Assembly: GCA_026018925.1 (NCBI GenBank)
Contig: JAKSZU010000018.1
Span: 34,319,807-34,383,806 of the forward strand
Source of the DNA: Tupaia tana
Lineage: Eukaryota; Chordata; Mammalia; Scandentia; Tupaiidae
Direction: 5' to 3'
DNA: 64,000 bases
Made by a program: the position numbers and the translations under genes. Below are positions 1 to 11,879 of the stretch, one piece after another. How positions within the stretch are numbered: position 1 is the first letter of the stretch; each line of letters starts with the position of its first letter. Below the pieces are notes generated by a model. The model saw only the letters and a list, made by a program, of their open reading frames with translations, did no database searches and was not told the DNA's origin.

Positions 1-470
1 AACCAAAATGTATATTTTGCTTATGATTCTTCAAGTTACCAATTTAGCTTGGCACAGTGGAACAGTTATTCTCCCCTTTTGGGTTCTGTTAAGTGTTTAC
101 AGTCAACTGGAGATTGGCCAAGAGGCTTTGCTTCTAGGGGTTGGCTGGCTGGCAGCTGGAGCCCCTCATTTCTCCAGCGTGTGGTCTCTTACCTCCAGCA
201 TGCTAGCCTGGGCTCATTTTCCTGGGGGAAGCATTCTAAGAGTGTGGATGTACACAGGAGCCCTTAAGCCCAGGCCCAGAAATGTCACATTATCCCTTCT
301 ACCAACTTCTACAGGTCAGAGCAAGTCAGCAGACTGGCCCAGGTGGAAGGGAGAGGAAATGTATTCCATTTTTTGATAGGAACAGCAAAATTCCACTACA
401 AAGCGGCATGCATACAAGAAGTTGTGAAGAGCTGTGACCATTTTTTTGCCATCTACCCAAAGGCCTCAAA
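1..470. repeat. Possible ancient interspersed repeat, class not assigned
   Basis: The stretch ending in 'ctgtgaccatttttttgcc' and 'atctaccc', with its upstream 'gtcagagcaagtcagcagac' phrase, resembles a dispersed mammalian repeat I have seen elsewhere but cannot name. A 122-codon open frame crosses it without any recognisable domain, so I do not call a gene. Confidence 0.35.
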
Positions 471-744
471 CTTTCATCTCTAGCTTTATCCAAATTTGCT
501 GTCTTTTAAAAGCAACTCTCTACAGACCTTTACTGTCTGTCATCAGTTCAAATCCAGCATAAGCTATATGGCACCTTGCATCTCCTTATCCCAAAGCTCT
601 CCTTCATGTTTCCCCATTTCTCTCAGTGCCACTATCATTTCTATTACAGTTGTAAAACCTAAAAGTTAATTTTGATTATTTGACTTCTTTTATTTTCTTA
701 GTGCAGTGAACATTCAAGATATTCAAGTTGCCTTCATTTTTCTT
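471..744. other. Unremarkable non-coding sequence
   Basis: No open frame with support, repeat or RNA is visible in this AT-rich stretch. Confidence 0.5.
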
Positions 745-987
745 TCATGTGTGTGTGTTTGGTTAGAGGACATGTGTGCTCACTGGAGAGAGACAGGGAT
801 GATGAGAAATCACTCTCTCCAATGGGAATGGCCATGCTACAATCCCTTCTCCTCCATTCTCCTCTCAGGATTTTTGGGTACATACATACACACACTTGGT
901 ATATCAGGCTGCTGGGTCTAGGATTCGAGCTGGCAGTTGGCCAGGTGGGATCTAGCACCTTAACCTCCACACCACCTGAGGCCCCCC
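745..987 (-). mobile_element. Family A tRNA-derived SINE, diverged
   Basis: The copy is read on the minus strand. The + strand shows 'ggacatgtgtgctcactgg' (the 3' end of the body), the core 'cccttctcctccattctcc' and the head ending 'aacctccacaccacctgaggcccc'. The B box is degraded ('gattcgagctgg' on +) and the T tail is short, which suggests an older copy. Confidence 0.8.
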
Positions 988-1158
988 CTTTTTCCTTCTA
1001 ATGATTTCTTTCTCTTTCATCTTCTTTCTGTTAAGTTTCTTTGCTCCAGATCTCTGCGGTATCTATAAATTCCTCACTGCTTTTCTGTACTCTCAAATTT
1101 TTACCCCTTCAATGGAATCTATGTTCTACCTATGGATTAATCCTAAAAGGATATCTGT

Positions 1159-1450
1159 CTGAGCATCATTTTTCTTTTTTTTTTTTCTTTTGGAGAGGTT
1201 TTTGCTACAGGGCACGTGCGCTCGCCAGAGAGACAGAGACAGAGAGACAGAAAGCGAGAAACCACCCCCCCCCCAGGGGGGATGGCCACGCCACAATCCC
1301 TTCCCACCTTGGGATCTTGGGTATGCACACACATGCACCTGGCGTGAGTTTAAGCCACCGGGTCTGGGTCTGGAAACGTGGTCGACTACATGGGAGTCTA
1401 GCGACATAGCCATTACGCTAACTGCTGGTCCCTCTGAGCATCATTTTTCT
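1159..1450 (-). mobile_element. Family A SINE with perfect 17-bp target duplication
   Basis: The SINE body is about 1176-1433 and is flanked by identical copies of CTGAGCATCATTTTTCT at 1159-1175 and 1434-1450. The tail (poly-T on +) is at the left and the head 'actgctggtccc' at the right. The perfect duplication and the intact C-run (1265-1274) point to a relatively recent insertion by L1-type target-primed reverse transcription. Confidence 0.93.
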
Positions 1451-1556
1451 ATAAACAGTTCCAGTTGCTTGCCTTCAACTACAGCTGTGCTTTATCAGAT
1501 TTGCCACCGTCATTTTTATCCTGTCTACCTATCGCTAATAGTTTTTACTTAAAATT

Positions 1557-1798
1557 TGTTTTTTTAAGAGAGATTTTTGCTATAGGGCAAGTGTGCTCAC
1601 TGAAGAGACAGACAGAAAATGAGAACCTCGAGGGGGATGGCCACACTGTAATCCCTTCTCCTCCATTTTCCTTTTGGGATTTTGATCTCACATGCACAGG
1701 TACCCGGCATGAGTTTCAAGCCACCAGGTTCGGGACTTGAACCATGGTCAGCCATGTGGGAGTCCAACCACATAACCATTATGCCACCTGCTGATCAC
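1557..1798 (-). mobile_element. Family A SINE
   Basis: Left end 'agagagatttttgctatagggc', core 'cccttctcctccatttt', right end 'ccattatgccacctgctgatc'. The imperfect flanks 'cttaaaatttgttttt' and 'cttaaatttttttgt' look like a decayed target duplication. Confidence 0.85.
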
Positions 1799-1910
1799 CT
1801 TAAATTTTTTTGTATTGACTCATTTTGATTTATATCATTATCATGTACGATGATCTTGTATTGCTTACAGTATATATAAATTACCCATATAAATTTATAT
1901 ATATTGCAAT

Positions 1911-1934
1911 ACACACACACACACACACACACAC
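1911..1934. repeat. (CA)n microsatellite
   Basis: Twelve uninterrupted CA units lie inside a TA-rich tract (about 1868-2000) with repeated 'atatataaattgccca'-like motifs. Confidence 0.95.
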
Positions 1935-2476
1935 ATTTATATATACATTGTCCATATAATGCATATATATAAATTGCCCATATACATGTATAACTATTAA
2001 AGTTTTTTAAAGTTTATTTGTATACCTTTTAAATTAATCCAGTATGCGTAATGGATCCTGGGAGCACTAGCCTACTGGGTAAACTTCTGTGTCCTTGACT
2101 TGACATTGAAGACCTTCCTTATCTAGAATCAGACTTAACAAATTAAGCAAAAACAAAATCACTTAGAAAATAGGTGGTAACTTTTTTTTTAAAGTGTTTG
2201 AATTCTTCTCAGAGTTGTTTTGGCAATCATTGTAGTATCACATAGATCAGCACCACAAACTCGGATCTCCTGCCTTTAGTTTTTGGAACTTGCTTAGACG
2301 TATTAGATGTTTTTGAAAGTATTAATTTCAAATAGCTATTTTCCTTGTGTCTTAAAGTCCAATTGTTCATAATAAATCACTTTCTTGGTGATGTAATAAC
2401 CTTGCTCCATCTGCATTAATAGTTTTTCAGATATTTTCTCCAATCCTGGCTTTGGCTTATCAGGTTTCTGATTGAC

Positions 2477-2478
<2 letters not shown>

Positions 2479-2522
<44 letters not shown>

Positions 2523-2570
2523 CACATACATATACATATACATATATATATGTATGTATGTATTGCTCCC
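2479..2570. repeat. (TG)n microsatellite with TA/CATA flank
   Basis: About 17 TG units run to 2513 and grade into TATA and CATATA units up to about 2565. The compound structure is typical of replication slippage. Confidence 0.95.
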
Positions 2571-3939
2571 TTTTTAGGGCTTGTCTCAGTTCTAGATTCC
2601 TAGAAAACACTGAAGACCATATAGCTTTGATCCTTTGAGCTTTTCAAGCAGGTATAAGATGGCCACTTGCAGTTAGCATTTTCTTCCTCTGTGTTTCTCA
2701 AGCTCATTAGGGTGAAACTTGTGGAAGCCCAAGACAGGAACCAAGTAAAGGAAAGCCAAGTCAAGGTAAAGGAATTCTGAGAAGCTAATAAGAGTGAGCA
2801 GAGTGATAATAGAAGACAAACAGAATGTGATGGATGAGCGATCTAGAAGGTTCTTAGAGGCAGAAATAGCATCTGTAGAGAGAGGGGGGAAAAAAAAAGG
2901 ATGTTTTTTAAAATGAGGCTAATTTGACCCTAGGTTAACAGGTACATTTGACGGCAGACCACATCTCATTGCTTGATTACACGTGTCTTAAATGACCCAT
3001 TGTAACATAACTCATACATTAGAATTCAACTTCTGGGGAATGATATTTTGATAAAAAAATTTTCCATCCTAGGTAATCGTTGACACAAAAAAATGGACTT
3101 CAGTTTCTTATCAGAAAATACAGTCTGGCAGCAGTCTCTGCTGCCCAGTTCATATTCAAAGAATGTGTTGTAAGAAATAATGTATTTATGAAGAATGGCC
3201 TGGAGAAGATGCCGTGCATCCTTTCACCTCGATAACCTGATTTGATGAGAGGATTTTGCCAGACTGAGGGCACTGAATGTGCAAGACGACATAATTGTGA
3301 TCCCCACTCTGTGGTTGTCTTCACTGGGTCTCTTCTTTATTGAACTGCACATTGATGAGGGCTGCACTTTATATTGAGGGAAATCATGAGTAAAGTATCA
3401 TCAACATCCCATTTTTATTGTTCTGTTTAGAATCTGTTGTATCTCATAGTGTCCTTTTTAATGGTGGCTTATTAGAGAATTTTCCTAGTTTACTGTGTCA
3501 GGAGGAACTGAAAACATTCCATTTAGTTTTGCCATATGATATTACTAATCTTGTCATTCTCATTTCTTTCTTTGCACTGGTTACCAGGAAACTTCAAGTC
3601 AAATATGAAACCCGTTTGGTAGCTGTCTAGGACAGGAGGATATATATTCCTGTGTACTGGTCACTTTGTCGTTATTATTTTAATTTTATTATTTCTTGGC
3701 TTTGATTCTTGTAACTATTACTGCTCTTTTAAAAAAATCAAATACATATTTAAAAAGTCACCCTCATTCTTTTGTGGAGAAAAGTAGATTATGAACAAAT
3801 ACTTAAAGTCCTTAACAGTACAATGGGTTTGTTTGAATAGTGTCAAAGATACTATTCATGTCTTTCTGAAGGGGAAATTTCCACATTAAAAAAGTAAGTC
3901 TACTAAGTCAATATTGTAAAACTAAAAAACAAACTCCTT

Positions 3940-4242
3940 TTCCCTCTTGGTCTTTTTTTTTTCTTTTTTTTTTTTTTTTTGGAGAGGTTTTTGCTGTAGG
4001 GCACGTGCTCTGCTCAGAAAGACAGAGAGAGACAGAGAGACAGAAAGCGAGAAATCACCCCCGAGGGGGGATGGCCACGCCACAATCCCTTCTCCTCCAT
4101 TCTCCTCTCGGGATCTTGTGCACGCACACACACGCGCCCGGTGTGAGTTTAAACCACCGGGTCCAGGACTTAAACTGTGGTTGACTACGTGGGAGTTCAG
4201 CAACATAGCCATTATGCTAACTGCTGGTCCCTTCCTCTTGGT
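3940..4242 (-). mobile_element. Family A SINE with target duplication
   Basis: The body is about 3952-4231. The flanks 'ttccctcttggt' (3940-3951) and 'ttcctcttggt' (4232-4242) differ by one base. The poly-T tail (+) starts at 3952. On the + strand the B-box region reads 'ggacttaaactg', a mutated GGTTCGAGTCC complement. Confidence 0.9.
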
Positions 4243-4945
4243 TTTTTACAAAGAATACAATCCTCAATTTCTAGCACTTACTGGTGTTTGTTTCTTATAG
4301 GATAGTTCCCCTTGAATTATAGACTATTGAAAGGATGAAAATAGGGAAATTGGTGTACTCCCTGACCCTTTACATTAATACTTGAACTCTCTTTTCATTT
4401 AAAAGTACTAATTCCTGAAAGTTGGTGTCATGATGTAATCATCTAGTTGCATTTTACCTGAAAACTGGTAAGATTAATCTGGTTTGGGGAGTGCCTTTGA
4501 CTAATTGTCAAGCGCTGACTAGTCCACATATATATCTCATGATGCCTGAGTTGACTTGCTGTGGTTCCAGAGTTTCTGCAGAATCTAGGGCTTTTGTCCT
4601 TTGAGAAAGTCATGCCATTTTGGCTGTAGGAAGCCTGCCTGGTGCCACTTGAGCCCTGCTCAAATTAAGAGAAGCAGTTAACCTCTTGTAAAACCAGCCA
4701 CCCTCATAGATTGCTTTTAAGTGACTCATGGCAATGCAAATGTACTTTGCCATTGTCTTGGGGTCACTGTTCTGTTTAATCAGCTTCCTGAAAATTGGAA
4801 AACTTGACTTTGGTAGCTTTGGAAAGCAGCCTAACTCATTCCTCCTCAGGTTATTGTTGGTTCTGCTTATCTAAGGTTAGACTCAAGAGGTCTAATGGGT
4901 TTCAATGACTCCAATATCGAGCAGTTGGCAGAACTGCTAAGAAGA
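4243..4945. other. Unassigned non-coding sequence
   Basis: No repeat or exon recognised. Confidence 0.45.
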
Positions 4946-5270
4946 GAGCTGAGGCTAGGGAACCAGGCAGTCTGCCCGGTTTGAACAGGGTTCTACCATT
5001 TATTGGCTCTCTGATCTCTGGCACATTCCTCAGCCTTTAAGCAGCATCACACTACTGGGTGCTAGAGAGATGAGGGTGAACAAAATAGATCAAATCCTGC
5101 CATATAACACTTAACTTCCTAGGAGGTTATTAATGTACCTACTCCATAGGGTTATAATAAATAAGTTTACCTTTTGGAGGAGGATAATAGTTTTTACAAC
5201 ATAAGGTTGTTACAAATAGTAACTTTAACTTTCTATATACTAAGCATACTATGTATTTATGTTAGTCATT
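4946..5270 (+). repeat. MIR-like ancient SINE, interrupted
   Basis: The order 'gggttctaccatttattgg', 'cattcctcagccttt', then 'cctactccatagggttataataa' follows the MIR consensus. About 100 bp in the middle ('ctgggtgctagagagatg...') is not MIR and may be another old insertion. Confidence 0.6.
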
Positions 5271-5295
5271 ATTATTATTTTATGACGTTATTATC

Positions 5296-5453
5296 TTTTT
5301 TTTTTTAGAGAGATATTTTTTGATATAGAGCCTGTGTGCTCACTGGGAAGACAGAAAGAAAAAGACAAAAAAAAAAAAATTACCCCCCCCCCCCCCCAGG
5401 GGAGATGGCCACACTGCAATCCCTTCTCCTCCATTCTCCTCTCGGGATTTTGG

Positions 5454-5489
<36 letters not shown>

Positions 5490-5568
5490 AGTGTGAATTT
5501 CAAGTCACCAGGTTGGACTCGAACTGCAGTTGACCATGTGGGAATCCAGCGACATAACCATGGTCCCT
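5296..5568 (-). mobile_element. Family A SINE carrying (CA)n and a long C-run
   Basis: The left end 'agagagatattttttgatatag' is the SINE 3' end. The internal C-run (5384-5398) and a (CA)17 tract at 5455-5487 are expanded. About 16 bp of the head are missing, so 'gacataaccatggtccc' replaces the usual 'cattatgccaactgctggtccc'. Confidence 0.88.
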
Positions 5569-5743
5569 TGATAATTATTAAGATCAGGTCAGTTATTGCA
5601 TGTATAGACAGATTGCTGAACATGGACTATAGAAGACTCTTATTTCAGCATAGCCTGATATTTTTGCATAACTCTTTGGAGGACTTTACACCTTGAACAC
5701 TGGTAGATTGACCCCCTGGTCTTTGTTTAATGTGTAGCTTGGG

Positions 5744-5934
5744 CAGGATTTCTCAACCTCAGCATTATTGATATTTTGGGCCAGATAATTCTTTGTTGTG
5801 GGGGACTTTTCCTGTGTATTGTATGATGTTTTGCAGCATTGCTGACCTCTGGGCACTAGATGCAGTAGCACCCCCAGTGATGGCAATCGAAATGTCTGTA
5901 AAAATTGCCACATATTCTCTGATTGAGAACCATG
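5744..5934 (+). mobile_element. MER5A-type hAT-Charlie MITE
   Basis: The copy starts 'caggatttctcaacctc' and ends 'tgattgagaaccatg', the imperfect hAT terminal inverted repeats. The interior 'attattgatattttgggcc' and 'gggcactagatgcagtagcac' match the MER5A consensus I know, and the length (about 190 bp) fits. It carries no coding capacity. Confidence 0.85.
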
Positions 5935-6710
5935 AGCTAGAAGAACATTTTAGAAAACTTTCTGGTTTGAGGACCAGACATTGATATAGTGGTGACACAG
6001 CTAGACCCACATGTAAAGGTCCCCATTCACGTCCTAGAGCCTCTTTGTCCATGTCAAGTACTTGGCATGGGTACCCAGGTCCTGGCTAGCTGAGGCTAGG
6101 GCTTGATTACATCAAGAAGAACCTGTTGGTACCGGTCGTTTTCTCTGTGTCTCTCAAGGAATAAAAAAAAAAAAAACTTGTAAACTTAAAAAAAGGAGAG
6201 GTGCTAACTAGGATGAGTTTTTTCTTTGTTTCTCAGGGCATTTATCTAAATATAGGGCAGTTATTTCTCTAGGGTCCTATGGAGCTAAAAAGAGCCTCTG
6301 TCACTTTGTGTTTCCCAAAATAGCTAAGAAGGTCTGTGCTCATTCTGAAAAGTAGACAGTCACAAGGGAAGGAGGCTCCTCGACCAGGTAGAATAACCTA
6401 CACCTGTTTTGGCACCTACTAACTATTTTCTTTTCCATCTTCCCTTTTTCTGTTTGGAAATCTCTCTGGGTTAGTAAACATATCTTTTCAGGTTACAAAG
6501 CTGTATGACATAGTGGGTTGAGAAGAGAAGGTCTGTGTTCGTTATAGGAAATCATTATTATTGAGCGGAGAATTGGCTTAGTTAGGGGCCTACCTTATGT
6601 CTCTGGGTGCTTGAACTAAGTTACAACACTATTTATGATTTGTTAAAACACCACCAATGATTAGTTCTGCACCATGATTATATTAGCATAATATGTAAGA
6701 TCTAGATATC
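5935..6710. other. Unassigned non-coding sequence
   Basis: It holds one A13 tract near 6163 and nothing else that I can name. Confidence 0.45.
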
Positions 6711-7015
6711 AAGAACGTTTCTTTCTTTCTTTTTTTTTTTTTTTGAGAGGTTTTTGCTATAGGGTGCATGCGCTCGCCAGAAAGGCAGAGAGAGACAGAG
6801 AGATAGAAAGCGAGAAATCACCCCCCCCCCCCCCCCCCCCGGGGGGATGGCCACGCTGCAATCCCTTTTCCTCTATTCTCCTCTCGGGATCTTAGGCACG
6901 CACGCACATGTGCCATGTGTGAGTTTAAGCCACTGGGTCTGGGACTCGAACCACGGTCGACTACATGGGAGTCCAGCGACAGCCATTACGCCAACTGCTG
7001 GTCCCAAGAACATTT
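6711..7015 (-). mobile_element. Family A SINE with 10-bp target duplication and extreme C-run
   Basis: The body is 6721-7005 between 'aagaacgttt' (6711-6720) and 'aagaacattt' (7006-7015). The internal C-run reaches about 20 bases and runs straight into GGGGGG at 6841-6846, the longest such hairpin stem in the window. Confidence 0.92.
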
Positions 7016-7096
7016 ATTTCTTGTTCCATTTCTTCTGATATTGTAGAGACACTTCCAAGTTGATTATTTCATGTGTTTGGTCATTCCCAGTAGATC

Positions 7097-7366
7097 TGCT
7101 AGTGAATTTGTTATTGTTGAGAGTTTTGCTATAGTGTGTGTCCACTTGTTGGATAAAGATGGATAGACTGAGAGAGAGAAAGTGAGAAATCATCCCCTTG
7201 GGGCTGGCCATGCCATAATTCCTTCTCCAGTCTTTCGGGATTTTGGGCATGCATGTGCACCTACCCAGCATGATTTTCATGCTGCTGGTTCTGGGACTTG
7301 AACCATGGAGTCAGCCATGTGGTATCCAGCACTTTAAGTACCACAAACTTGGCCTGCTAGTAAATT
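7097..7366 (-). mobile_element. Family A SINE, diverged
   Basis: The body is about 7110-7352 between 'ctgctagtgaatt' and 'ctgctagtaaatt'. The C/G hairpin has decayed to 'atccccttggggctgg' and the head reads 'gtaccacaaacttggc', so this copy is older than its neighbours. Confidence 0.82.
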
Positions 7367-7384
7367 CTGTCTTGAGTCACATGA

Positions 7385-7482
7385 ACACAAAACTCAGAAG
7401 TCTTCATTCACTCATCTATTCATTCATTCCTGAAATTTTTATAGAATGGCTACTGTGTATAGCAGAGAATGCATTGCAGTTT
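7385..7482 (-). repeat. LINE-2-like 3' end fragment
   Basis: 'ttcattcactcatctattcattcattcctg' (positions 7401-7430) followed by 'atggctactgtgtatagca' resembles the antisense L2/MIR tail. Confidence 0.45.
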
Positions 7483-7483
7483 T

Positions 7484-7702
7484 TTTCTTTTTAGTTTATT
7501 TATTTCCTCCATCAGAGAGAGAGAAAGGCTCCAGCACTGTCTTGACACTTGTATCTACCACCATCCTTCAGTCAGCCCTGGATCACAGGCACAGGTGCTC
7601 TCAGCACAGTTAGGGAGGTCTCCAAACTTGAACCAGGAACCTTCCCATTTGGAATTGCCTCTCCCAGATTCTGTGTTTTAGCATTGTGCCAGCATTTGGC
7701 CC
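7484..7702 (-). mobile_element. Family C SINE
   Basis: It begins on + with 'tagtttatttatttcctcc' and 'atcagagagagagaaagg', followed by 'tcagccctggatcacaggcac', 'gaaccaggaaccttcccat' and 'agcattgtgccagcatttggccc'. The same order recurs at 14509, 19208, 20728, 33719, 49034 and 60110, which defines the family. Confidence 0.78.
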
Positions 7703-7734
7703 TTGCATGAAAAGTTAAGAAGCAGTGTTGTGCT

Positions 7735-7846
7735 CCCATACGGTGGTTTTCAGAGAGAAATCCATGTCCAGTTTGTTCGCTGGTGTGTCCTCAATACCCA
7801 GCACTGTGCGTGGTGTGTAGGAAGAATATTAATAAATAAGTAGTTG
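7735..7846 (+). repeat. LINE-2 3' end fragment
   Basis: 'tcctcaatacccagcactgtg' then 'gtgtgtaggaagaatattaataaataag' follows the order of the L2 3' terminus. Confidence 0.5.
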
Positions 7847-8876
7847 CAAGATTTTGCTCTAATATTTAGTATTCTTTGCCTAAAGATTTTTATAAGCTGA
7901 TTTCACATTTTTTAGACACTGGACAGAATGTCTTAAGCAAGCCTGTAGCAATTGCATTAAAAAAACAATTTCTAAGAACATGTAAAGTAGTGGTCCCATC
8001 AGAAAAACTCCTCCCAAGCAGCCTACCTGGTAGATTCTTTCCAAAGCAGTTGTCACTGTGACCCTCCTCTCTTGACTATGCCTGGAATTCCCAAAGGAAA
8101 GGGGAGTGCTGAAGACAACAATGTCCCCTCTCTGGCTCTGATCAGGGTTTTATTGTCAGGAAATCCCCCTTTTCAGGGACTTCATTGTCTACATCCTCTA
8201 ACCAGCCCTCCCCCACTCCCCTCCCCTGCCAGCCAGGGATTTCAAGGCTTTATGGAAATGAAAAGTTGCTCTTCTTCACAAAAAAGATTGGGGGAGATAA
8301 AGTGATTAACACTTATTTTGTTCAGGAATCCATCCGAGCTACCATCCTTGAACACTCATTTGGCTTGTTGGAAGGGTAATCTCTTTCAGAAACATTGGAC
8401 AGAATTGACCAATTCATTATGTATGTAAGTCTGCTTAAGAATGTTTAATTCAGTGTGCCCTCATCTCCTGGCTTCGTAATCTCCTGCCTTGGCTATTCTG
8501 TTCTCTTTGAGTTTCTGCAACTCATTTCTCTCCTGATTATTGAAGCTTTCCCTGGACATTCCAGGCTTGGTTGAATTTTGATGAATAGATTTATAGGGAG
8601 AAAAAATGCCATCCTCTTTTACATGGTTGTGATGACCAGATTGTCCTGGGGTAATTTAACTTGGGAAACTATACATTTAGGCAAAAAAAGTCTGAGAATA
8701 CTTCAGTCAATGGGAATGTGGGGGATTGTCTTAGAGGCAGTGAGAAATTCTTGTAAAAAGTAGCTACTTTGGGCTGTAAGGGCAGTTCCTGAACAATCAG
8801 TGCTGGAAGATATTGAATAAAACAGTGAAAATTTAGTGTTTATTTTGTTTTTTAATTGGCATACCAATATTTATAC
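7847..8876. other. Unassigned non-coding sequence
   Basis: Open frames of 61-77 codons at 7876, 8072, 8185 and 8578 show no domain, splice context or codon signature that I trust. Confidence 0.45.
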
Positions 8877-8957
8877 TATTGGGTCATTGAAAAGTCATGA
8901 TGCATTTTTGCATAGGAAAAAAAAGAAAAATGTGAGAACTTTTCTGACAACCCATTA
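8877..8957. mobile_element. Mariner-type MITE, family 1 (palindromic)
   Basis: The core, about 77 bp (8879-8955), lies between TA dinucleotides. It begins 'ttgggtcattgaaaagtcatg' and ends 'tctgacaacccat'. The left arm 'gaaaagtcatgatgcatttttgcatag' (8889-8915) is shared with the element at 19756. The size, TA target and near-complete palindrome resemble the MADE1 type of Tc1/mariner MITE. Confidence 0.8.
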
Positions 8958-10051
8958 TTTAAAACATAGGAATGAGTAATTCAGCACATTTATTTATTTA
9001 TTTACGTTTCTCTTCCTTTGGTTCCACCTGGCAGATTTCCATTCAAGTGTTACCACCATTGCCCATAACAGGGAAGGTAGGGAGTTGGACAAATGTATAA
9101 ATGTTGGAAAACATTGGAAAAATGTGTGCATGGTGTGTATGTGCACGATTACGTGCATTCCATGCAACTCATACAAATTTCCCGATGGTGGAGAGTAACA
9201 GAGGCATGAGAAGAGCCCCTTTCCTTTTGTTATTGCCTTTGTAGTTCCTGCTCCCACTGTCTCTGAAAGCAAAGATGCAGTGAGACAGATTCATAAATGT
9301 TTGACAGCAGCCATTGATTTGAAATTAGTGTTTGCCTTCTGGGTGTAGATGGTAAAGTTACTGATAGCAGGAGGCATGTTTCTTAGCAAGTGCCCAGGTG
9401 CTGACCGTTCTGGAGTAGAATTTGATGATCTTATTTTGTACATGCTAGGCTGTCTTCATAATTTAGGTAGGCACTCTGGACTCTAGTTTTCTTTCCATTT
9501 ATTTTCAAGTAGGACTTCAGGAAAAGGAAGGAAAAAAAATGAAAGAAACACCTCACAAATTTAATCAAGTAAATCTTTACTTAAAGAACATACATGGATA
9601 TCCTCCCACCTCCAGAATGTCACTGACCTTTGCATTCATCAGAGAGATTCTCTGTTTATTTTATTTGCTGTACCTGATTAGGTGCAATGTGATCACCAAA
9701 CACATGGCCTGAAATGGTCAGGTCCTGCAATTTATTTTTAAAAAACCAACAAAGCAAAGTTCTCTCTCTCTATTTTTCTCTAAAATGTTTTAGATGTTTG
9801 AAACCAGACTAGAACAAAGTAGGATATTTTTTTCTTTTATAATTATCACTCCAGCAAAAGAGACTTTCTGGGGAGTTTTATCCACAGAACAACCTCGAGG
9901 TGAGTGTGTCAGGAAGAGGAAGCCATGCCTTGCAAGATGGGCATCATGAAAGGGTAGAAAACAGGAGTTTTCAGAGAGAGAGGACAGAGAAGAGGATTGA
10001 GACCAGACTTCAAAAGGTCTTGCTTATAATGCTGCAAAGTTTAGGCTTTAT
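8958..10051. other. Unassigned non-coding sequence
   Basis: It holds one TTTA run at 8988-9003 and purine-rich tracts near 9520-9545. No repeat or exon recognised. A 92-codon minus frame at 8994-9272 has no recognisable content. Confidence 0.45.
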
Positions 10052-10293
10052 TATTTAGATACTTATTTATTCTCCATAGGGCATGGGTGATCTCTGGAGA
10101 CAGAGAGAGGGAAAGTGACAAAACACCCCACAGAGGGGTAGCCATGCTGGAGTCCCTTCTCCATTCTCCTCTCAGGATTTTGGGTCTTGCCACACATATG
10201 CCCGGTGTGATTTTCAGGTTTCCAGGTCTAGGGTTTGATCTGCATTCAGCTGTGTGGGAATCCAGTGCCTTAACCACTACTTACTGGCCCCCC
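10052..10293 (-). mobile_element. Family A SINE, older
   Basis: 'tctccatagggcatgggtg' (3' end), 'cccttctccattctcctctc' and 'ccttaaccactacttactggcccc' (head) are all present, with a shortened CT stretch. Confidence 0.82.
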
Positions 10294-11559
10294 CATTTAG
10301 ACTCTTTAAGCTCCATTGTGCTCAGATTTGCTTTGGAAGATGGCTGGAACTAATATAGGGGGTGAACTGAGATAGGCAGAAAAGGAGCAGTGACCTTGTT
10401 CTTGTCATAAGAGTTCACTCCTGCAGCCCTCTGTGGAAAGGAAGGGCATGGAAGCATTCAATTCCTTTATGTCTTGCTCAGTGGATGCCAGAATCTTCTC
10501 AATTCTCATTAAGCGACTCTGTAATCATGTACACGTACCATGGTGATTGGGGATCATTTGCATTTACTGCTCCATACATGTAAATCATAGTAATTTTAGG
10601 AAGAAAGAATTGCAAACATCTAAAAAATTCATTTGAATTCATTTCTCAAATTCCATTTTAATGTATCCCTTTCTTTCAGGCAGTCTAATGTCTTATCAGA
10701 ATTATTTTTTACATCTGAAATAGACTGCTTTTAGGTCCTATTGGATTCTGCAAGTTATTAAATTTCACATCTTCCAGGGTTTATTTTTTTCTGATGCCAT
10801 AGTTCAAGATAATGTTTTTTTAATAGTACATGCAGAATTCCAGAGATTCATAATAGCTTATGACATCTTAATGTCCACAGTGACATTCCACTGGTCATAT
10901 CCAACTGTGATAAACAGCTCTATACTCTATAAAAAGACGACAGTCACTACGTAAATGCAGGAAGATGCACACAGTCCCTCAATCTTATGAATAATGTTAC
11001 AGATCCTGAATGTTAATTTTTGAAGAGAACACATGCTTAAATTTAAAGTTTATGCCTTTAATTCATAGTCCTTTTATTCTTCAAGGGAAAAAAAAAATAC
11101 CAAGCAGCTATACTTTAAATGAATTTAATGAACTGCAAAGACTGACATTTTCACTATAAAAGTCACACTTCATTTAATGAGTAGTTAAATATTGATGCTA
11201 TATTAAAATACAGGCAGAATAAAAATGGCACGATGGATTTCAAAATAAGAATTCAGAGTTCTTTTATGTTGAAAATTTCATGACCTAAGGAAAAATAGTA
11301 TTGTTCATCAGGATGTCTTTATAAACAAATATTCTGGTGAAATAGAAAATTAGCCTGTAGGACATAACTCCCAATAGATAAACTGAGGTCAGTTTTTTTT
11401 TTTCACTGTTTGATTCTGCATCAGTCTCTGTTAACAAAGGACCCAGTGGTGTTAAATGTGGTCCTTGTCTTCAGTGAGGTGAATACTGACCTTATAGAAG
11501 ACGGGGAATCTAGTTTTCTTGAACTGTTGTACTTTAATAAGAAGTAGAAACACCTAGAG
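10294..11559. other. 1.27 kb repeat-poor, AT-rich block
   Basis: I see no SINE, LINE or exon. The long unique sequence could be regulatory, but nothing in it proves function. Confidence 0.45.
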
Positions 11560-11863
11560 GTTGATGACTGTTTTGTTTTGTTTTTTGATTTTTTTTTTTT
11601 TTTGAGAGGTTTTTGCTATAGGGCTCGTGCACTTGCCACAAAGAGAGAGACAGAGAGCCAGAAAGTGAGAAATCACCCCCCAGGGGGATGGCCATGCCAC
11701 AATCCCTTCTCCTCCATTCTCCTCTCAGGATCTTGGGCACTAATGCACATGCGCCCGGCATGAGTTTAAGCCACTGGGACCAGGACTCAAACCGCTGTCG
11801 ACTACATGAGAGTCCAGTGATATAGCCATTACGCCCACTGCTGGTCTCGTTGATGACTGTTTT
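11560..11863 (-). mobile_element. Family A SINE with perfect 15-bp target duplication
   Basis: The body is 11575-11848 between two copies of GTTGATGACTGTTTT (11560-11574 and 11849-11863). The poly-T tail, the C/G hairpin and a near-complete head are intact. Confidence 0.95.
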
Positions 11864-11879
11864 AGAGAAATAAGTGACC

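Larger units (their letters stand above)
1800..3938. other. 2.1 kb without genes; two CA/TG microsatellites
   Basis: Apart from the microsatellites listed separately I see no transposon I can name and no exon. Small open frames (up to 74 codons) have no recognisable content. Confidence 0.5.

Noticed and set aside
5291-5696. Frames of 110-120 codons on both strands
   Set aside because: They lie in the family A SINE at 5296-5568 with its (CA)n and C-run; the translation shows His-Thr repeats typical of a CA tract.
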